From positions 2,133,134 through 2,197,133 of the forward strand of contig NC_034012.1 of assembly GCF_000346465.2 (NCBI RefSeq): a stretch of DNA of 64,000 bases, read 5' to 3'. Positions 1 to 12,953 of the stretch are shown here, one piece after another. This stretch comes from Prunus persica. Taxonomy: Eukaryota > Streptophyta > Magnoliopsida > Rosales > Rosaceae. Position numbers and translations under genes: made by a program. The notes under the pieces were generated by a model. That model was given only the letters and a program-made list of their open reading frames with translations, was not told where the DNA came from and ran no database searches. Positions within the stretch are counted from its first letter, which is position 1, and each line of letters opens with the position of its first letter.

Positions 1-51
1 ATTGATAAGAAAAAAATTTAAAAATTACAAAATTCAAGTCAAGTCTCTTAC

Positions 52-1977
52 AGGTCCAATATCTGCAATCAACTGTGCACGGAAGGTGAGAGCAAGACCC
101 CAATTATATAGGGCTCTCACATCATTCGCGTCAATTGATAATGCCATTCTATACCTTTTGCCTGCTTCCACAAGAAGTTCCTCGCACTCTTCACACACGT
201 TAATCAGAACAGATGCAATTTCATCTTTACTGCTGATTTTATCATGCATTCTAATCCATTTCTCAGCAGATAGGGGGTCACTTCTTGCAAGCTGTGTTCT
301 CAACTCACGACTAATCCTCAATTTTAATTCTCCATGAAGAAGGCAAGTGTTGCCTAACTGGCCCACAGCTAGCAAACTCATGGGCTTCATAGATATGGCT
401 TTGGATAGTAATTTGGCTGCCCTGTATAATATGTTCTCTGCACGCTCTTCATTGTGTTTAACTCTTATTAATTCCTTGGCTTGTTTTAGAAGATCATTAG
501 CTTCTCTAATATACCTATCAAACACTATATCATCTGAAACCACTGAAGATGAAAGAGAAGGGAGTTCACTCTCATGTCCAGACAGGTGATCAGCCAAATA
601 AGAATCGTCATTGTGATTTACTTGCTCTTCTCTAAGATGAGACTCGTAAGTCCCATCCTCACTTTTTTCCCTGATATGAGAAGACCTGTAGTCCCCACCA
701 GATTGCTTAAGTATTTGTTCTTGTACAAAGGAAGCTTTACTGTCCATATGCTCCATTCTGACACTTAAATCTACAGAATCAAGTAGAATGTCATGGGATT
801 CCCACGTTTCAGCATGATTGTTATGATCCATCTTCGAAGATATGTGACCATTGCTCATGAATTGCAATCCATTATTCTGATAATTAAACTCTCTTCCAGC
901 TGCAGATCTGTCAGGACCCCCACCCACCTCCTCTGAACTCATCTTATTATTTTCTAAAGCAACTTTGACTCTTCCATTTCCAGCCTCATCAAAACCAGAC
1001 TTATTTAAGAAATCTTGAGAATGACTCGAATTTACAATTCCTTTATTCTCATGAACAGAACCGAGAACCATTTCATTAACAGAAGGCATCGAACCATTCC
1101 CTCGAGATTGATCATCCATCACTTTCTCCACAGCCTCTCGCTTAAAATTATTTTTCACTCTATTAGGCTTGGAATCAGCCAACTTTTCTTTGAACAAACC
1201 TCTTATGTACTGAAACAACTCATATCCAATTTGTACGGTCTCTTTCTTTCTTTTACTCAGCTTTTTGTTCTCAACTAAATCAATATTGAACTTACCCAAA
1301 TTCTCAACAGCATTCCTAGCATTCGACACCAGTAAACTAATAATTTCCATGGCCTTTACATAACTTTCCAAATCAGTAACTGTAATTTCTCTGGAATCAA
1401 TAGCTTTTTGTACATCGTACTTTAAGTTATTAACTTTATCATCAAACCCATCGAAAATTTCCACCAAGTTCCTCAATTTCTCAGGATAAGCAATTAAGTT
1501 TTCTTCTTTTGCCCTTCTCTTATTTGCACTTAAGCTCACTTCACCAACACTTCCACCGCGAACGAAGCCAAATGAAAACCCTATAGCAAAAACTAAAATT
1601 GAAGCAGGAAACACGACAACTGAAGAAATCCTAACCCTGGAAATGGCAAAAGCGCATGCAAGGCCTAATAGAAAGACGAAGACATGCTTTTTATCATCGA
1701 TTCCTATAGAAACCAGAAAATCACGAAACTTATCAGACTCACCAGAGCGGCCCGAGTCGCCGGCGAGTCTCAAATCGTCCCACCCGCCATAACTGGCTGA
1801 TTCAGAGGCACAGTGAACTCCGACAGAAGATAATCTAGTGGTTCTGGGATAGCAAGACCATTTTCTGTAGGAAATGTGAAGAAAGTTCTGACTTCTCGGA
1901 AAATGGAAGAGAAAAACTGACGGTGAGAATTGAGGCTTCGAATAGTGAACCCAGTACTGGGAAATTAGGGTTTTCAT
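52..1977 (-). CDS. Plastid-targeted TPR-like membrane protein, first exon (5' part of gene)
   Basis: One long exon of 642 codons that runs off the left edge: at 51-50 a GTAAGAG donor follows an in-frame Pro codon, so the stop about 18 bases later is intronic. I chose the ATG at 1977 over the in-frame one at 2040 because the product then opens with a Ser/Arg-rich plastid-transit-like leader (about residues 1-60). Two hydrophobic segments follow (about 98-113 and 119-138), then a charged, low-complexity middle. The C-terminal end (about 540-640) is helical and TPR-like and contains RALYNWGLALTFRAQ. It resembles the plant TPR-like superfamily of chloroplast membrane proteins. Molecular role unknown to me; the remaining exons lie outside the window. 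Confidence 0.8.
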
Positions 1978-2285
1978 TAGGAATTTCTCGGAGGGGAAGG
2001 GACTGTACGAACGCCTTTGCTGTATCTCGCATGGCAACAACTAGCACAGCCTCAGCTACGCAGTTAGTCGATGAACTTCAAGTCCATGGATAGTTTCGTG
2101 TAACAGTGGGTCATTTTCGTCATTGGTTTGGAGCCTTACTTTCACAAGGTTTCGGTCGGACACATTCTTTATTTCGTAAAGTTTGGGGACCAACTTTGAA
2201 ATCCTCAAAAAATAAAAATTGAAGGACCAACTGATAAAAGTTATGTTAGCACTTTTTTTTTTTTTTTGGTTATTTTAAAAATAAA

Positions 2286-2572
2286 TCTCTATATATAAAG
2301 CAAAAGGCAGAGAATGGTGAAACATTCAAAATACCAGAAAATGCCCTTGGTTAATGTAAACATTAAGAATTAAAATTATTAATTAAATGAGGATAATATG
2401 GTAAATTCACAATTTTTCATATTAAAAAAATTAAAATTAAAAGAAAATTCAGATAATGGATCCTATTTTTATGGAATACAACTATCCATTATCTTTTTTA
2501 ATTCTAAAATAAATTTAAATTTTTTTTAAAAAAAACCTCTCGCAGGCGTAGAAGCGCGTGCAGAGAGGCTAG
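2286..2572 (+). mobile_element. Non-autonomous Helitron, 287 bp
   Basis: It starts with TC (TCTCTATATATAAAGC) right after an A and ends with CTAG right before a T, the A|TC...CTAG|T arrangement of Helitrons, which make no target-site duplication. Just before CTAG lies an imperfect GC-rich hairpin (about 2536-2568, arms CCTCTC and GAGAGG). The 5' part of about 180 bp matches, in inverted orientation, the Helitron pair at 13197-13809; the 3' hairpin differs. There is no coding capacity, so it must have moved with helicase supplied from elsewhere. Confidence 0.8.
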
Positions 2573-4288
2573 TTTTGTAGAATAGAAGGATTCCCCTTGC
2601 TAATCTCTGTAGGGTCAATAACTTTTTCTTTTCTTTTCTTTTTTGGGTGATCAATAATTTTCTTCTCTGATTATGAGACTTTTAACAAATATAGCTGTTG
2701 CTTGTTGGCTGTTATGACAACAGAATCATGTGTATAATTTGTTTTTTAAATTTTTTAGTATAAGCAATGGTCTAAACTATATGGGTTATCACACACATAC
2801 AATTAAGATGTTATCGGAGTTCGAATTTGAGACTTCTAATTTATAAGTCAAAGCTTTTTTTTACTGGGTTAGATCCCGTTGACACGCCATTTTGTTTACA
2901 TCCATTGCTTTGATGCTTTCATTTATGAAGAAGTTAAAATCCAAAAAATTTGTTCATACTATGCAATATATAATTAGTTTAGTTCATTATCAACAAAGCC
3001 GTTATTCACACGTTAAAAATGTTATTATTTACTTTGTAACACATAATATTTGAAATCTAATAACGGTGTATGTGACCGTCCACCAAAATCATCCATCATG
3101 TATTGAACTTGAGTGGAGGTGATTAAACTGTTTGTTAAAAATGGTAATGATTTTTGATCATAAGTGATCTCCCAAAGCAATGTTCCTTTCAATAAGCCGA
3201 AGCGAAAGGGGATAGTTTATTATTAGACATTGATATCCCAACAACCAAAAACTAGAATCTACATTGAAACTTCAATTAGCAGCAATGACAATGGTAATTA
3301 TTCTCTCTAATGATTTTGATCCATGATCATTTTTTGCACAATCATAATCCCTGATGAGCGGCCTGCCACTCATTTGACGGGTCCATAAAAATACTGCTCA
3401 TACATGTAGTCTGTTTAAATGGGCTTTCTGTATAAAGGCCATATGTTTCTCTTGGGTTTTTTTTTTGGATTGAGCAATCATTTGATTCTTTATGAAATCT
3501 AAGCCGTTGATGTCAATGACTTTTCAGCCTTCGAAGTTTGGTATCTAATTAATTATCAGATTTCAGTAATTAATCTCAAATCCTCTCACACTACAAATTT
3601 TGAACATGATGTAGAAGACACATGCATATATGGTAAGTATTTTTCATCACAAATAATACATCATTAACTGAAAATTAAGGAACTAATTAGAGATTATAGA
3701 TGATCTGTTCTGGTCTGATCTGGCAAAGTTTACAGTTTGGATTTTTATGAACATAAAGACAAGTGAGTTGACAGATTAGATTCTTCAAAACTTATATCTA
3801 ATTGGGAAATCCAACCCAAAAATAAAAAAATTGTGAAGGGTTGATTAAGAAAACCAATTAATCTTTTTTTTATTTGGAAGAGATGTTAGATTCCACTCGT
3901 AATAACGACAAGTATGATATACATTTATGATGAGTTTGATATTTAATTGTGACTAAAACATTGTTATAGTAATCTAATTTTGTTATGGTTCGCATGAGTA
4001 TTTTGTAAATACCTTACCGTTTGTAAGAAAAATGGTATTTGAGGAAAATAAGTTGAAGTCGGAGGGCAAAAGTTGGGTAAGGGCGGGTGTAACGATCATC
4101 GGTGCGTGGAGGGAAAGCTTACGAATAGAGAGGGAAAAGTGGCAGACAAAAGCCAAAGAGAGTGGATAAGGCCATCACGGGCCCGCGTTCGTGCGTCTCT
4201 ATTTCGACGCTCCCTACTTAAAAAAAGAAAAATTAATACTCATAAATTATTATTTAAATTATATTTATGTTTTTAGAAGTTGGGTGGC
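2573..4288. other. Intergenic, AT-rich, no gene seen
   Basis: AT-rich DNA between the Helitron and the AIRP2-like gene. The short frames have no recognisable content. The last 250 bases before 4289 are more GC-rich and probably belong to the AIRP2-like promoter. Confidence 0.5.
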
Positions 4289-4296
4289 CACGTGTC
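4289..4296 (+). promoter_or_regulatory. ABRE / G-box (CACGTGTC) upstream of the AIRP2-like gene
   Basis: CACGTGTC contains the ACGTGTC core recognised by ABF/AREB bZIP factors. It lies about 220 bp upstream of the AIRP2-like ATG, within or near the likely core promoter. AIRP2 acts in ABA signalling in Arabidopsis, so an ABA-responsive element here is plausible; function is inferred. Confidence 0.5.
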
Positions 4297-4517
4297 GCCT
4301 CGCGGTCTCGTCTTCGCTTTCAAGAACAGCATAGAAGCAACACGAAGGCTGAAGGGACTCAGAGAGAAAAGGGAAAGAGAAAGTGGAGAGGAAGTGTGGG
4401 TTTTTGGGAGTGGGTGAGAAAATTAGGGTTCTTGGAGGCTGATTGAATATCTCTATCTCCGTGCTTTGTAATTATTTTGACTTTTTTTGTTGTTTTTTAT
4501 TTTATTTTTCTGTGGAG

Positions 4518-6746
4518 ATGTATATAGCTTCCATGCGAAAGTCATTCAAGGACTCTCTGAAAGTGCTCGAAGCTGATATTCAGCATGCAAATACACTGTA
4601 AGTGATCATCTGCTCCATTTGTTGACGATTTTCTTCTGGTTTTGATTCTATGCTTGTGTTTTTTTTGGGTGAAAAATTGCTTCTTTTTTTGTGATCACTT
4701 TTTTGTTTATTTTTGTGCTTGAATTTTAGTGTTAAAGGTTTAACTCCACTTTCATTTGTAGTTCATGTTCAAAATGTGAGATTTTTTTCCCTTTCAGTTT
4801 GGTTGTTTTGATTTATTTATATCTCGGGTTGTCAATTTAGTTTTTTTTTTCCTTTTAAAAATTCAGTGAACAGCCTAAAGATCAATCCTACCTCTGTTTT
4901 GGTTGTGCGAATGATGGAAGAATCACACAAAGTTTTGTTTTTGTTTTCCTTCAAGTAGTGGCAGGATCACAAAGTTTTCATTTTTGCCTTTTTTTCCTTT
5001 CTTTTTCGCTCATCTATTGGTTTCTTGTTTCTGGGTCTCTTTCATGAAAACAAAAATAAAATATCTCGGCCTCGCGGTTTCTATGGGTTCAATTATTTTT
5101 CACTGACGATATGATTCTGGGAATGCGATTGTTTTTTTAACATTAAAGCGTTAGTTCAAGTGGATATTTATTTGTGCCTTATCCTTATCTGGATGGATTG
5201 TCAGAGGAGGAAGAAAGCAAACCAAAATTGTCAGTGAGTAAATAAGTTCACGTGGCCACTGGGTTCCACCTGCTTGGGCTGTTTATTTATTTATTTTTTA
5301 CAAATAAACCTGCTTGTGGCCTTGTAGTGAGTGTCCCATTCTTTTGGATGCTTCATATTACAATACCACAGTTTGGTCCTATGCAGTTTTTCTGTAGTCT
5401 CATTCTTTTGCATACTTCATTGTAGATGATTTATGAAAAAAAATGCTTAATCATAACTTTAATAGACTGTTGCAATTATGCTCCATAGATATTTTATTGA
5501 GAGATAGGCAGAGAGGGAGAGAGGGAGTTGTTGGGTTGGTACATTGTATGATTTGCTGATATATTTGGTGGCTTAATCTGATAATTAGTCTTCCGTTTAT
5601 ATTCAAATCCTTATCTAGATGTGTGAGCTGCAGGGCCTCGGATTATCCAAGGGAGTATGATGGTGCTTGTCTTCAGATGAGAATGTCATACAGTCCAGCT
5701 GCTCACCTCTTCCTTTTTCTGGTGCAATGGACTGACTGCAACCTCGCAGGAGCCCTTGGGCTGTTAAGAATTTTAATTTACAAGGTTGAAGCTTGTAGCT
5801 TCCGATGGCTTCTATTTCTTTGAGTTAGATTCCAATCATGGGTGTGGGTGACCATCGCATTTTGGCTTATGCTACAGGTTTATGTGGATGGCTCAACAAC
5901 CATCATGTCTACCAAGGAAAGGAAAGCAAGCATCAGAGAGTTCTATGGTACATTTCTGATCTCAGCAGTTTGGCTATTTGTTTTTTGTTGAGCCCTTGTG
6001 TGTTTCATTTCTTACTGATGCCTCATTTTGTGGTCAGCTGTTATTTATCCCTCCTTGTTGCAACTTCAGAGAGGTGTCACCGACAGTGAAGATAAAAAGC
6101 AGAAGGCGGTATGCGTGGAAAGGTATCGAAAAAGAGATGATGAGGAAAATCGACAGTGTTCTGATATAGACATTGAAAGAGAGGAGGAATGCGGTATATG
6201 CATGGAGACAAATAGTAAAATTGTATTGCCTAACTGCAACCATGCTATGTGCTTGAAATGTTACCGTGATTGGTACTCTCTCTCTCTCTCTCTCTACTAG
6301 TTCTAGATTTTTTTGAACATTAAAGTTAGCCTGCTACTTTGTGATATTGCTGGTACTTGCCTCGAAAGATTCATTTTTTCAGTCGTACTAAAAAATTATA
6401 TTGCTTTTTCTATCAAATAGTTGATAAAAGTTTAAGCCCTGCAATTATATGAAAACCATGGGTACATTAGAGGGTCTAATGAAATTTTTTCTTTGATCTG
6501 TTGCATTTATGATCATTGGTGCAATTCATTATTGTCAAATTTTTGTTTTCATACTAAATCTTGTTATCAATACGTTTTTTTCACCATGTTATCTTTGTCT
6601 GGGGAGTTCTTTTGAAATGCACTCTGGGCAATGGCATCATGAGCATGTTGGTATTAAGTTATGGTAGCTGGAGATTGCATGCAAGAGTGATAATAGTGAA
6701 TTTTATTTAGACAAGCGGCCCCTAGGTTCAATAGTTAGTTTGCAGG

Positions 6747-6804
<58 letters not shown>

Positions 6805-7474
6805 TTTTTGTCAATAAGATTCAGTGGAAATCAGAGATTCAGCTTTTGCGGCACATACAATTATCCTTTTATTGTGATATGGCCTAGTGAACGATATGCT
6901 CTGAATTACCCTGGTGTTTTTCCGTTGGTGCTAGCTTTTACTCTTAATTGATGTCTTGATTATCCATATAGGTGTTTGTTACTATACATTTCAATTCAAA
7001 TGTTATTTTATATTATATCCTTTACACGATATCCACACAAAATTGTGAAATTCTCTTATGTGCATAGCAGTATGCGCTGTTGGATAGATAAATCATAAAT
7101 GCAATTGTATTTGATTTAAATCTAGTCAATCCATTATCTCAAACGTATATCGTGTGCAAGCAAAATCTCTCTCTTATACTTTCTTCCTCACAAATGGAAT
7201 TTTCTGGTTCATGTCTGTGTATATTTGAATGTCCGAAAGTAATGCTCCGTTGACATATTCCAGGCGAACAAGATCTCAGTCATGCCCATTCTGCCGTGAC
7301 AATCTTAAGAGAGTGAACTCGGGTGATCTCTGGGTATACACTGACTGCAGGGACATAGTGGACATGGAAACAGTGATGAGGGAGAACCTTAGGAGGCTTT
7401 TCATGTATATAGATAAGTTGCCTTTAGTTACACCGGATAACCCCTTTGACCCTTATGATTCCCACCTAAGGTGA
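4518..7474 (+). CDS. AIRP2: AIRP2-like RING-type E3 ubiquitin ligase
   Basis: Five coding exons with clean GT-AG borders: 4518-4597, 5634-5784, 5878-5947, 6038-6272, 7264-7474. They join in frame to 248 aa, the usual family length (about 240). The N-terminus MRKSFKDSLK and the block SDYPREYDGACLQMR are hallmarks of the plant AIRP2 family. A C3HC4 RING spans residues 152-189 (CGIC, then CNHAMCLKC, then CPFC). In Arabidopsis AIRP2 is a cytosolic E3 ligase that promotes ABA responses; that role here is by homology. The last intron (6273-7263) carries two CT repeats. A CACGTGTC element lies upstream. Confidence 0.93.
6753..6803 (+). repeat. (CT)n microsatellite in AIRP2-like intron 4
   Basis: About 25 uninterrupted CT units in the last intron. 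A shorter CT run lies just inside the donor of the same intron (6276-6297). Confidence 0.95.
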
Positions 7475-8650
7475 TTGAATCAGAGTCCAAAACCACAATC
7501 TCCAGTGGCAATTTAATGAATTAGTTTCTTTTCCTTTGATTACATAAGGACCGAAAATTCATTCGGCGGGTTTAAAGTCGGTATCTTCCCACTCCTGTTC
7601 AGAAGACCTCGCCTGAGTTATTTTGTGCTGGCGGGTGAAGTTGAGGAGTTTATAAAATTGTATGTAGTACATTTGTAAATGCTTGTACAGCTTTGATGTT
7701 GGCTTAGTCTTTTTAATATACAAATCCTCTCCTTCTTGTTGCTGAGAATTTTCAATTTGAATGGTTTAGACGGCATAATTGTTTTCAAGCAAGCTGATAA
7801 TCAGATATAAAAGTAATGATTTAAAGTAGGATTATAGAACAATCCCTGGCTCAATGGAGATGGGTGAACACAATGTGATGATAATGCTAGTTGAAGAAGA
7901 CAAGTTTATGTTTTCTTGTTTGTCAAGGTTTCTTGTACCCTTTTCGTTCTACTTTCCAAGTTCCATTGATAACCTAGTAGGGATACAAAACCAAACCTAG
8001 AAGTTGGGAGTTGCTGGGGTTCTGTACAAGAGTGGGCTCTGCTCCTCGGCCTGATCTGGTTTTGTCCTTTTCTTAATGGGCTTCAATTATGTTTTTTATT
8101 ATTTAAAAATTTATACAAGGGATATTGGAAGGCTGGCTCATTGCCGACGTGGCAAAGTCTGAGTGGATGACCATGTATGAGGTTATGTGGAAAAAGATTT
8201 AATTTTTAGTTTCCGTGGCTTTTTTCTGTCTCTGTCATTCGTAGATACGAAAAACATATAAGATTGGAAACCAGTAGGAAGGTGGAAAGGACCCAATTGG
8301 CAAAGAAAGTCCAACAAGAAGTTTGTCAATTTACAATTCCTAGCTGTTAAATCGGCCACAGTCCACACATCACAGAAACGCTCTTTTGCCTCCCCTCTCT
8401 AATTTTAGTCACCGCCTCCTCCTCTTGCCAATTTTAAACACAATCCAAGTATTCTATACTATTCTTTTAAGTTATTAACCCAACTCAACCCAACCCATAA
8501 TTTATTTCAATAACAGACAAACCAACCCATCAGATTTATAAGATAACCAGGAAAGGAAGAAGAACAAACGTATTTATATCAGAGGGAGAGAGAGAAACGC
8601 AGGAAAAGAGGGAAAGAGAGAAAGAAAGGGTCTCTTTTAGAGAAGGAGAG
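7475..8650. other. AIRP2-like 3' flank and desaturase promoter / 5'UTR
   Basis: No coding region is supported. The right end has a TATTTATAT motif near 8570 followed by a purine-rich GA stretch (about 8580-8650) directly before the desaturase ATG, likely its core promoter and 5'UTR. Confidence 0.5.
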
Positions 8651-10585
8651 ATGGGAAGAGGGGGACAGGGAAGAGGGGGACATGGAGAGGCAGAAGAGGA
8701 GGGAGTGATGGCTACTGACTTTTTTTGGTCTTATACAGATGAGCCTCACGCTTCTAGGCGCCGTCAGATCCTCTCTCAGTACCCTCAGATAAAGGAGCTC
8801 TTTGGTCCTGACCCCTGGGCTTTCCTCAAGGTACTTCCACAAACAAGTTCTTTTCATGCATATCTGAGTTTGTTTTTGTGTATGTGATTGGCATTTTGTT
8901 GGGTTTTTCGTGTATTGCCTCTGTTCGGTTGTTTTCCATTGGTTTTAGATCTGAGACAATGTAGGTGAGTTCAAAAATATGATTGGGATGATTTTTGCTC
9001 CTTTTCTGCATTTGGGTATTGGAAGTTTTCTGCTTTCGGAATTGTATTACGCAATTTCAATGCACGCGTCTCTTTCTAGTTAATTTTTATTATTATTTAT
9101 AAATCTTTGTATTGAAAATTGAGTATGAGTGCCGGATCCATTTCGAACAGTTAGTGATTTTACAAATTCTACATCGCGTGCAGCATTGCTTGTGCGGAAT
9201 GACGTGTCATTGTTTCTTACTTGATTGTCAAGTGTCTCTTTCAAGATATAGAAATAAACTAGTTGTCATATGTTGAGTTGGGTAGCCAAAGAATTGAGCT
9301 TTCTTCCTAACTGTCCTCTTTTACAGCGACTATGCTGTTCTAAGATGTTATGAATAAATTGGCATGCTGTTGGGGTTTTGTAATGCTATGAATTATGCTT
9401 CCTCATACTTTTCGGTGTGAATGGACTCTCAAAATGCACAAACAACCGTATATTGGAGACATGCTGACTCGATTTTTAGAACATAGTTCAACCTACTAAT
9501 TTGCAGAGTTCTGTTTAAGTCCATGAAAATTGGGTTGTTAATTAGTGGTGAGTTATGCTGCTAATGTACTGGTTTTGGTGTGGTTTTTTCTGATTCGGTT
9601 TCCAGAACCTAAATCAACTTGTAAACTGACAGACTTTTGTCAGTCTGGAAACATATGAGTATTAGTTAGTGTTCTGGTTTGAGATAAAATGAAACTTACA
9701 CTTCTCCATTAGCTGTCTTATATATTTTTTTATTAATGATCTTTGAATGAAATCATGGTGCTGCAGATTACAGTGGTTGTCTTGCTTCAGCTCTGGACTG
9801 CCACAGCCCTCCACAATGCAGGCTGGCTGAAGATACTGGCAATAGCCTACTTCTTTGGCTCTTTCCTCAACCACAACCTCTTCTTGGCCATCCATGAGCT
9901 CAGTCACAATCTCGCCTTCTCAACTCCAGTCTACAACCGTTGGCTCGGTATTTTTGCTAACCTCCCAATCGGTGTTCCCATGTCCGTCACCTTCCAAAAA
10001 TATCACCTTGAGCACCACCGTTTTCAAGGAGTAGACGGAATTGATATGGACATCCCGAGCAAGGTTGAAGCCCATTTGGTGACAAATGTAGTCAACAAAG
10101 CCATATGGGTTCTCCTTCAACTCTTCTTCTATGCTTTTCGGCCTGTGTTTCTCAAACCAAAGCCCCCTGGTTGTTGGGAGTTCCTCAACCTTTTCATTCA
10201 GATAGCCCTTGATGTTTCCATGGTCTATTTTTGTGGGTGGAAATCTTTTGCTTATTTGATCCTCTCTACATTTGTTGGGGGTGGGATGCACCCAATGGCT
10301 GGTCACTTCATTTCAGAGCATTATGTCTTCAACCCTGATCAGGAGACATATTCTTACTATGGCCCTCTTAATCTCCTCACTTGGAGCGTGGGGTACCACA
10401 ACGAGCACCATGATTTCCCCAGAATTCCTGGGAGCAAGCTCCATAAGGTGAAGGGCATTGCACCAGAATACTATGAGGGTTTGGAGTCATATAAATCTTG
10501 GAGCCAAGTCATCTACATGTACATAATGGATCGAACAGTCGGGCCGTTCAGTCGAATGAAGAGAAATCCATCAAAATCTGAATAG
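8651..10585 (+). CDS. Sphingolipid delta-4 desaturase (DES1-like)
   Basis: Two exons, 8651-8830 and 9767-10585, joined in phase 0 to 332 aa, the length I recall for the Arabidopsis DES-1-like enzyme. The three histidine boxes of membrane fatty-acyl desaturases are present: HELSH (103-107), HLEHH (140-144) and HNEHH (271-275). The N-terminal part has the family's [19 protein letters not shown] block. Several hydrophobic segments fit an ER multispan enzyme. It introduces the 4,5-trans double bond of the long-chain base in ceramides. The first 15 residues are Gly/Arg-rich and specific to this copy. No defects are seen. Confidence 0.95.
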
Positions 10586-11201
10586 ACACTCTTCTCCAAA
10601 ATTTCTACCGTTTTGTATCCTTTCCTGGTTCTTTATGGGTTACTGGTTTTTCCTTTCTTATTTGCTTTTGTTTGTAACATTTTTCCTTGAATTACATTGT
10701 TTGTAACATTTGAGGAGTGAGATCTTATATTGTATTGTAGTATAGACTTTAGACTGAGCAACAGGAAGTTATTTATTCATTTATTAGCAATTGGGAAAGA
10801 ACATTTGTTTAAGTTATGAACTACATTATAAATAGATAAAGTTAGTTCATATTTTTCTCTTGCTTTTGTCTTTATTCTCTTCATTCTAAAGATGGAAAAT
10901 AGATTTTATTTAACCAAAAGAAGTAAACTGAGGTAGCAAAACAGACTCCATACAGAACCATAATGCAGATCCAAAGACAAAGGACGACATGGTCAACATA
11001 TCCAGACTTGAAACCCATCTCTCACAAGCTTCTGTTGACAGTTAATAGTAGTATCATAAGTACTATGTCAACCAGTAACTACATATTCCATAAACTTCTT
11101 TCACAAAGCTCAAGTATCTTTGATCTCTTCACTTGTTTGACTGAGAAAGATAAACAGAAAAATGAGGCATCAAAAGTTAAATCCATAAACAAGAAAATGT
11201 C
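10586..11201. other. Convergent 3' region between desaturase and tetraspanin
   Basis: Contains the 3'UTRs of two converging genes. A last short tetraspanin exon could lie here if the donor-like site near 11254 is used. No other gene is seen. Confidence 0.4.
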
Positions 11202-12415
11202 TCATAAAACTCTCAAGTAGTGAGTGGGATATGCAAGTAAGGCATGAATTCTTACATTCCAATTATTATTCTTGGCTGCAACGATATATTCCGGCGGTTG
11301 ACCATTAGGGTTTATGAGTGGGAGTCTTGCTGGGGGACACTCTTCATCGCTATCATAGCTGGATCCTTGGTTTGGCTCTACTGACCTTAGAGCCAATGCC
11401 AATAAGATTGAAAACCCCTGCAGATTATGGACTTTATCACATCACAGAGGTCTAAACTATCCATGAGATTTTGAGGAAAATAAATCATAAATTTTTAATT
11501 TTAACTACCTGGGTTTAAATGCAGTTCAGGAAATAATATGGTTTCAGTTTCACAGCACAATGGTTATATTGTTATTTGAAAATAAATGTGGCTTGAACAA
11601 AAACATCAAACACAAAAGCACCTGTGCTAATACGATCAACAAGCCTATCCACTTAAACATGTCGAAATTTGACTTCACGAAATCTTTGAAATCATGGAAC
11701 TTTCCTGTAGTGTCATAGGGTAAATCCTGAAAAATGAAGAACAAAGTTATATGGAAAGTAAGAAACACTTGATTTTGGAGGAATATTGTAAGCCTGTTTG
11801 CTAAGATGGTTTACCTTCTCCCAGTCTGAATTTAGGAGTATATCTGCAGTCATCGCAGTCTCCAACAGAAGAACAATAAAGATGATCAACATATACTAGT
11901 TGGTTCAAGGTCAACATATGTTCAAAAACATATATATATATATATATATATATATCTCTATACACACACGCACACGCACACGCACACACACACACACACA
12001 CATATGATAAAGGATACGCAAGAGAGGCAACAACCATGTGCAAATTTTGCAGCAAGATAGCCTATGCATGTAATGGCACACAAGAAAACACCAGCGCCAA
12101 GAAAAGTGCATATAAACCTGCATTAAACACACACATAAAAAACAAAAATAGTGATGATTTCGATATCTGTAAAACACAGAGAATCTGTTTCTGCAGAGAA
12201 AATATGTCAGCAATGGAATTTGGTTTTGCTTTTGCTTACCATGGAGCAGCAGCAGCAGCAGCATCATATTGATCAACGGATGAACTGTCCATGTCCCTCA
12301 GCCAAACTCTAACCATCCAAAGACCATACAAAACCATTGCAATTCCAACCATTCCCAAAACTGAATTCACTAATTTAAGTAGTGACTGCAGGCATATTCT
12401 TGCAATTGTTACCAT
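11202..12415 (-). CDS. Tetraspanin (plant TET18/19-like)
   Basis: Five exons read on the minus strand: 12415-12240, 12117-12018, 11895-11815, 11726-11622, 11417-11202. They join in frame to 225 aa. Order: TM1 in exon 1 ([17 protein letters not shown]), TM2 in exon 2, the Cys-rich GCCLSC turn, TM3 in exon 3, a small loop with [19 protein letters not shown]4 in exon 4, and a cytosolic tail with YDSDEE, as in plant tetraspanins. These proteins organise membrane microdomains. The C-terminus is uncertain: AATGTAAGAA near 11254 could be a donor and the last 17 residues read-through. Exon 1 ends in a GCT/Ala run. Confidence 0.85.
11931..12003 (+). repeat. Compound (TA)n-(CA)n microsatellite
   Basis: A TA run (11931-11955) is followed by a CA run with interspersed CG steps (11962-12003). 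It lies in the intron between tetraspanin exons 2 and 3 and may be polymorphic. Confidence 0.95.
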
Positions 12416-12880
12416 TGTAGTCTTCTTTGTCAGGGCACTTGGACAAAAATCAAGAAAACCCACCAAGCTAATATATTAAAATTGGACCTGAAATCCTATT
12501 CAAGCTAACAAAACTTCAATCATGTAACAAAAATCCAGAAATAATGAAATTAACCAAGCGCACCCCATGCAAATGACTGGTACATCTGACTGGTCACATT
12601 TAAGTTGGATGATGATTCTACTTCTTAAATTTTTCTTAATCTTTAAGAGAGGGAGACAAGTACAACTAAATTCTGTTCAAGAAATTTGGCGCCAAGCAGG
12701 AAATTTCTAAGAAACTGACTAATACGTCTTTTAATATGATTTTTTTCGGGTGGGTGGATTTTGTCTTGTGATATGTTGGCCTGTTCCCTCATGAGGTGGC
12801 AAGAACAAAAAGGGCAACGATACCAACCCAAAAACAAAAACATAATTTAAATGTCTGTTATGCCAGGTTTCTATCAACGG
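12416..12880. other. Tetraspanin 5' flank up to the tRNA gene
   Basis: Promoter/5'UTR side of the minus-strand tetraspanin. No further gene is visible. Confidence 0.4.
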
Positions 12881-12953
12881 GTTGCTGTGGTGTAGTGGTT
12901 ATCACGTTAGTCTTACACACTAAAGGTCTCCAGTTCGATCCTGGGCAGCAACA
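12881..12953 (+). tRNA. tRNA-Val (anticodon UAC)
   Basis: A complete 73-nt cloverleaf. Acceptor arm GTTGCTG pairs with CAGCAAC, discriminator A at 12953. The D arm contains TAGTGGTTATCAC. Anticodon stem TTAGT/ACTAA closes the loop CTTACAC, giving anticodon TAC (UAC, valine). The T arm is TCCAG-TTCGATC-CTGGG with one G-U pair. No intron. A T-rich tract follows at 12955-12970, as expected for RNA polymerase III termination. Confidence 0.95.

Noticed and set aside
12236..12466. Longer start for the tetraspanin ([10 protein letters not shown]...)
   Set aside because: The upstream residues do not match the family, which starts with MVxIAR-type sequence, so ATG 12415 was preferred.
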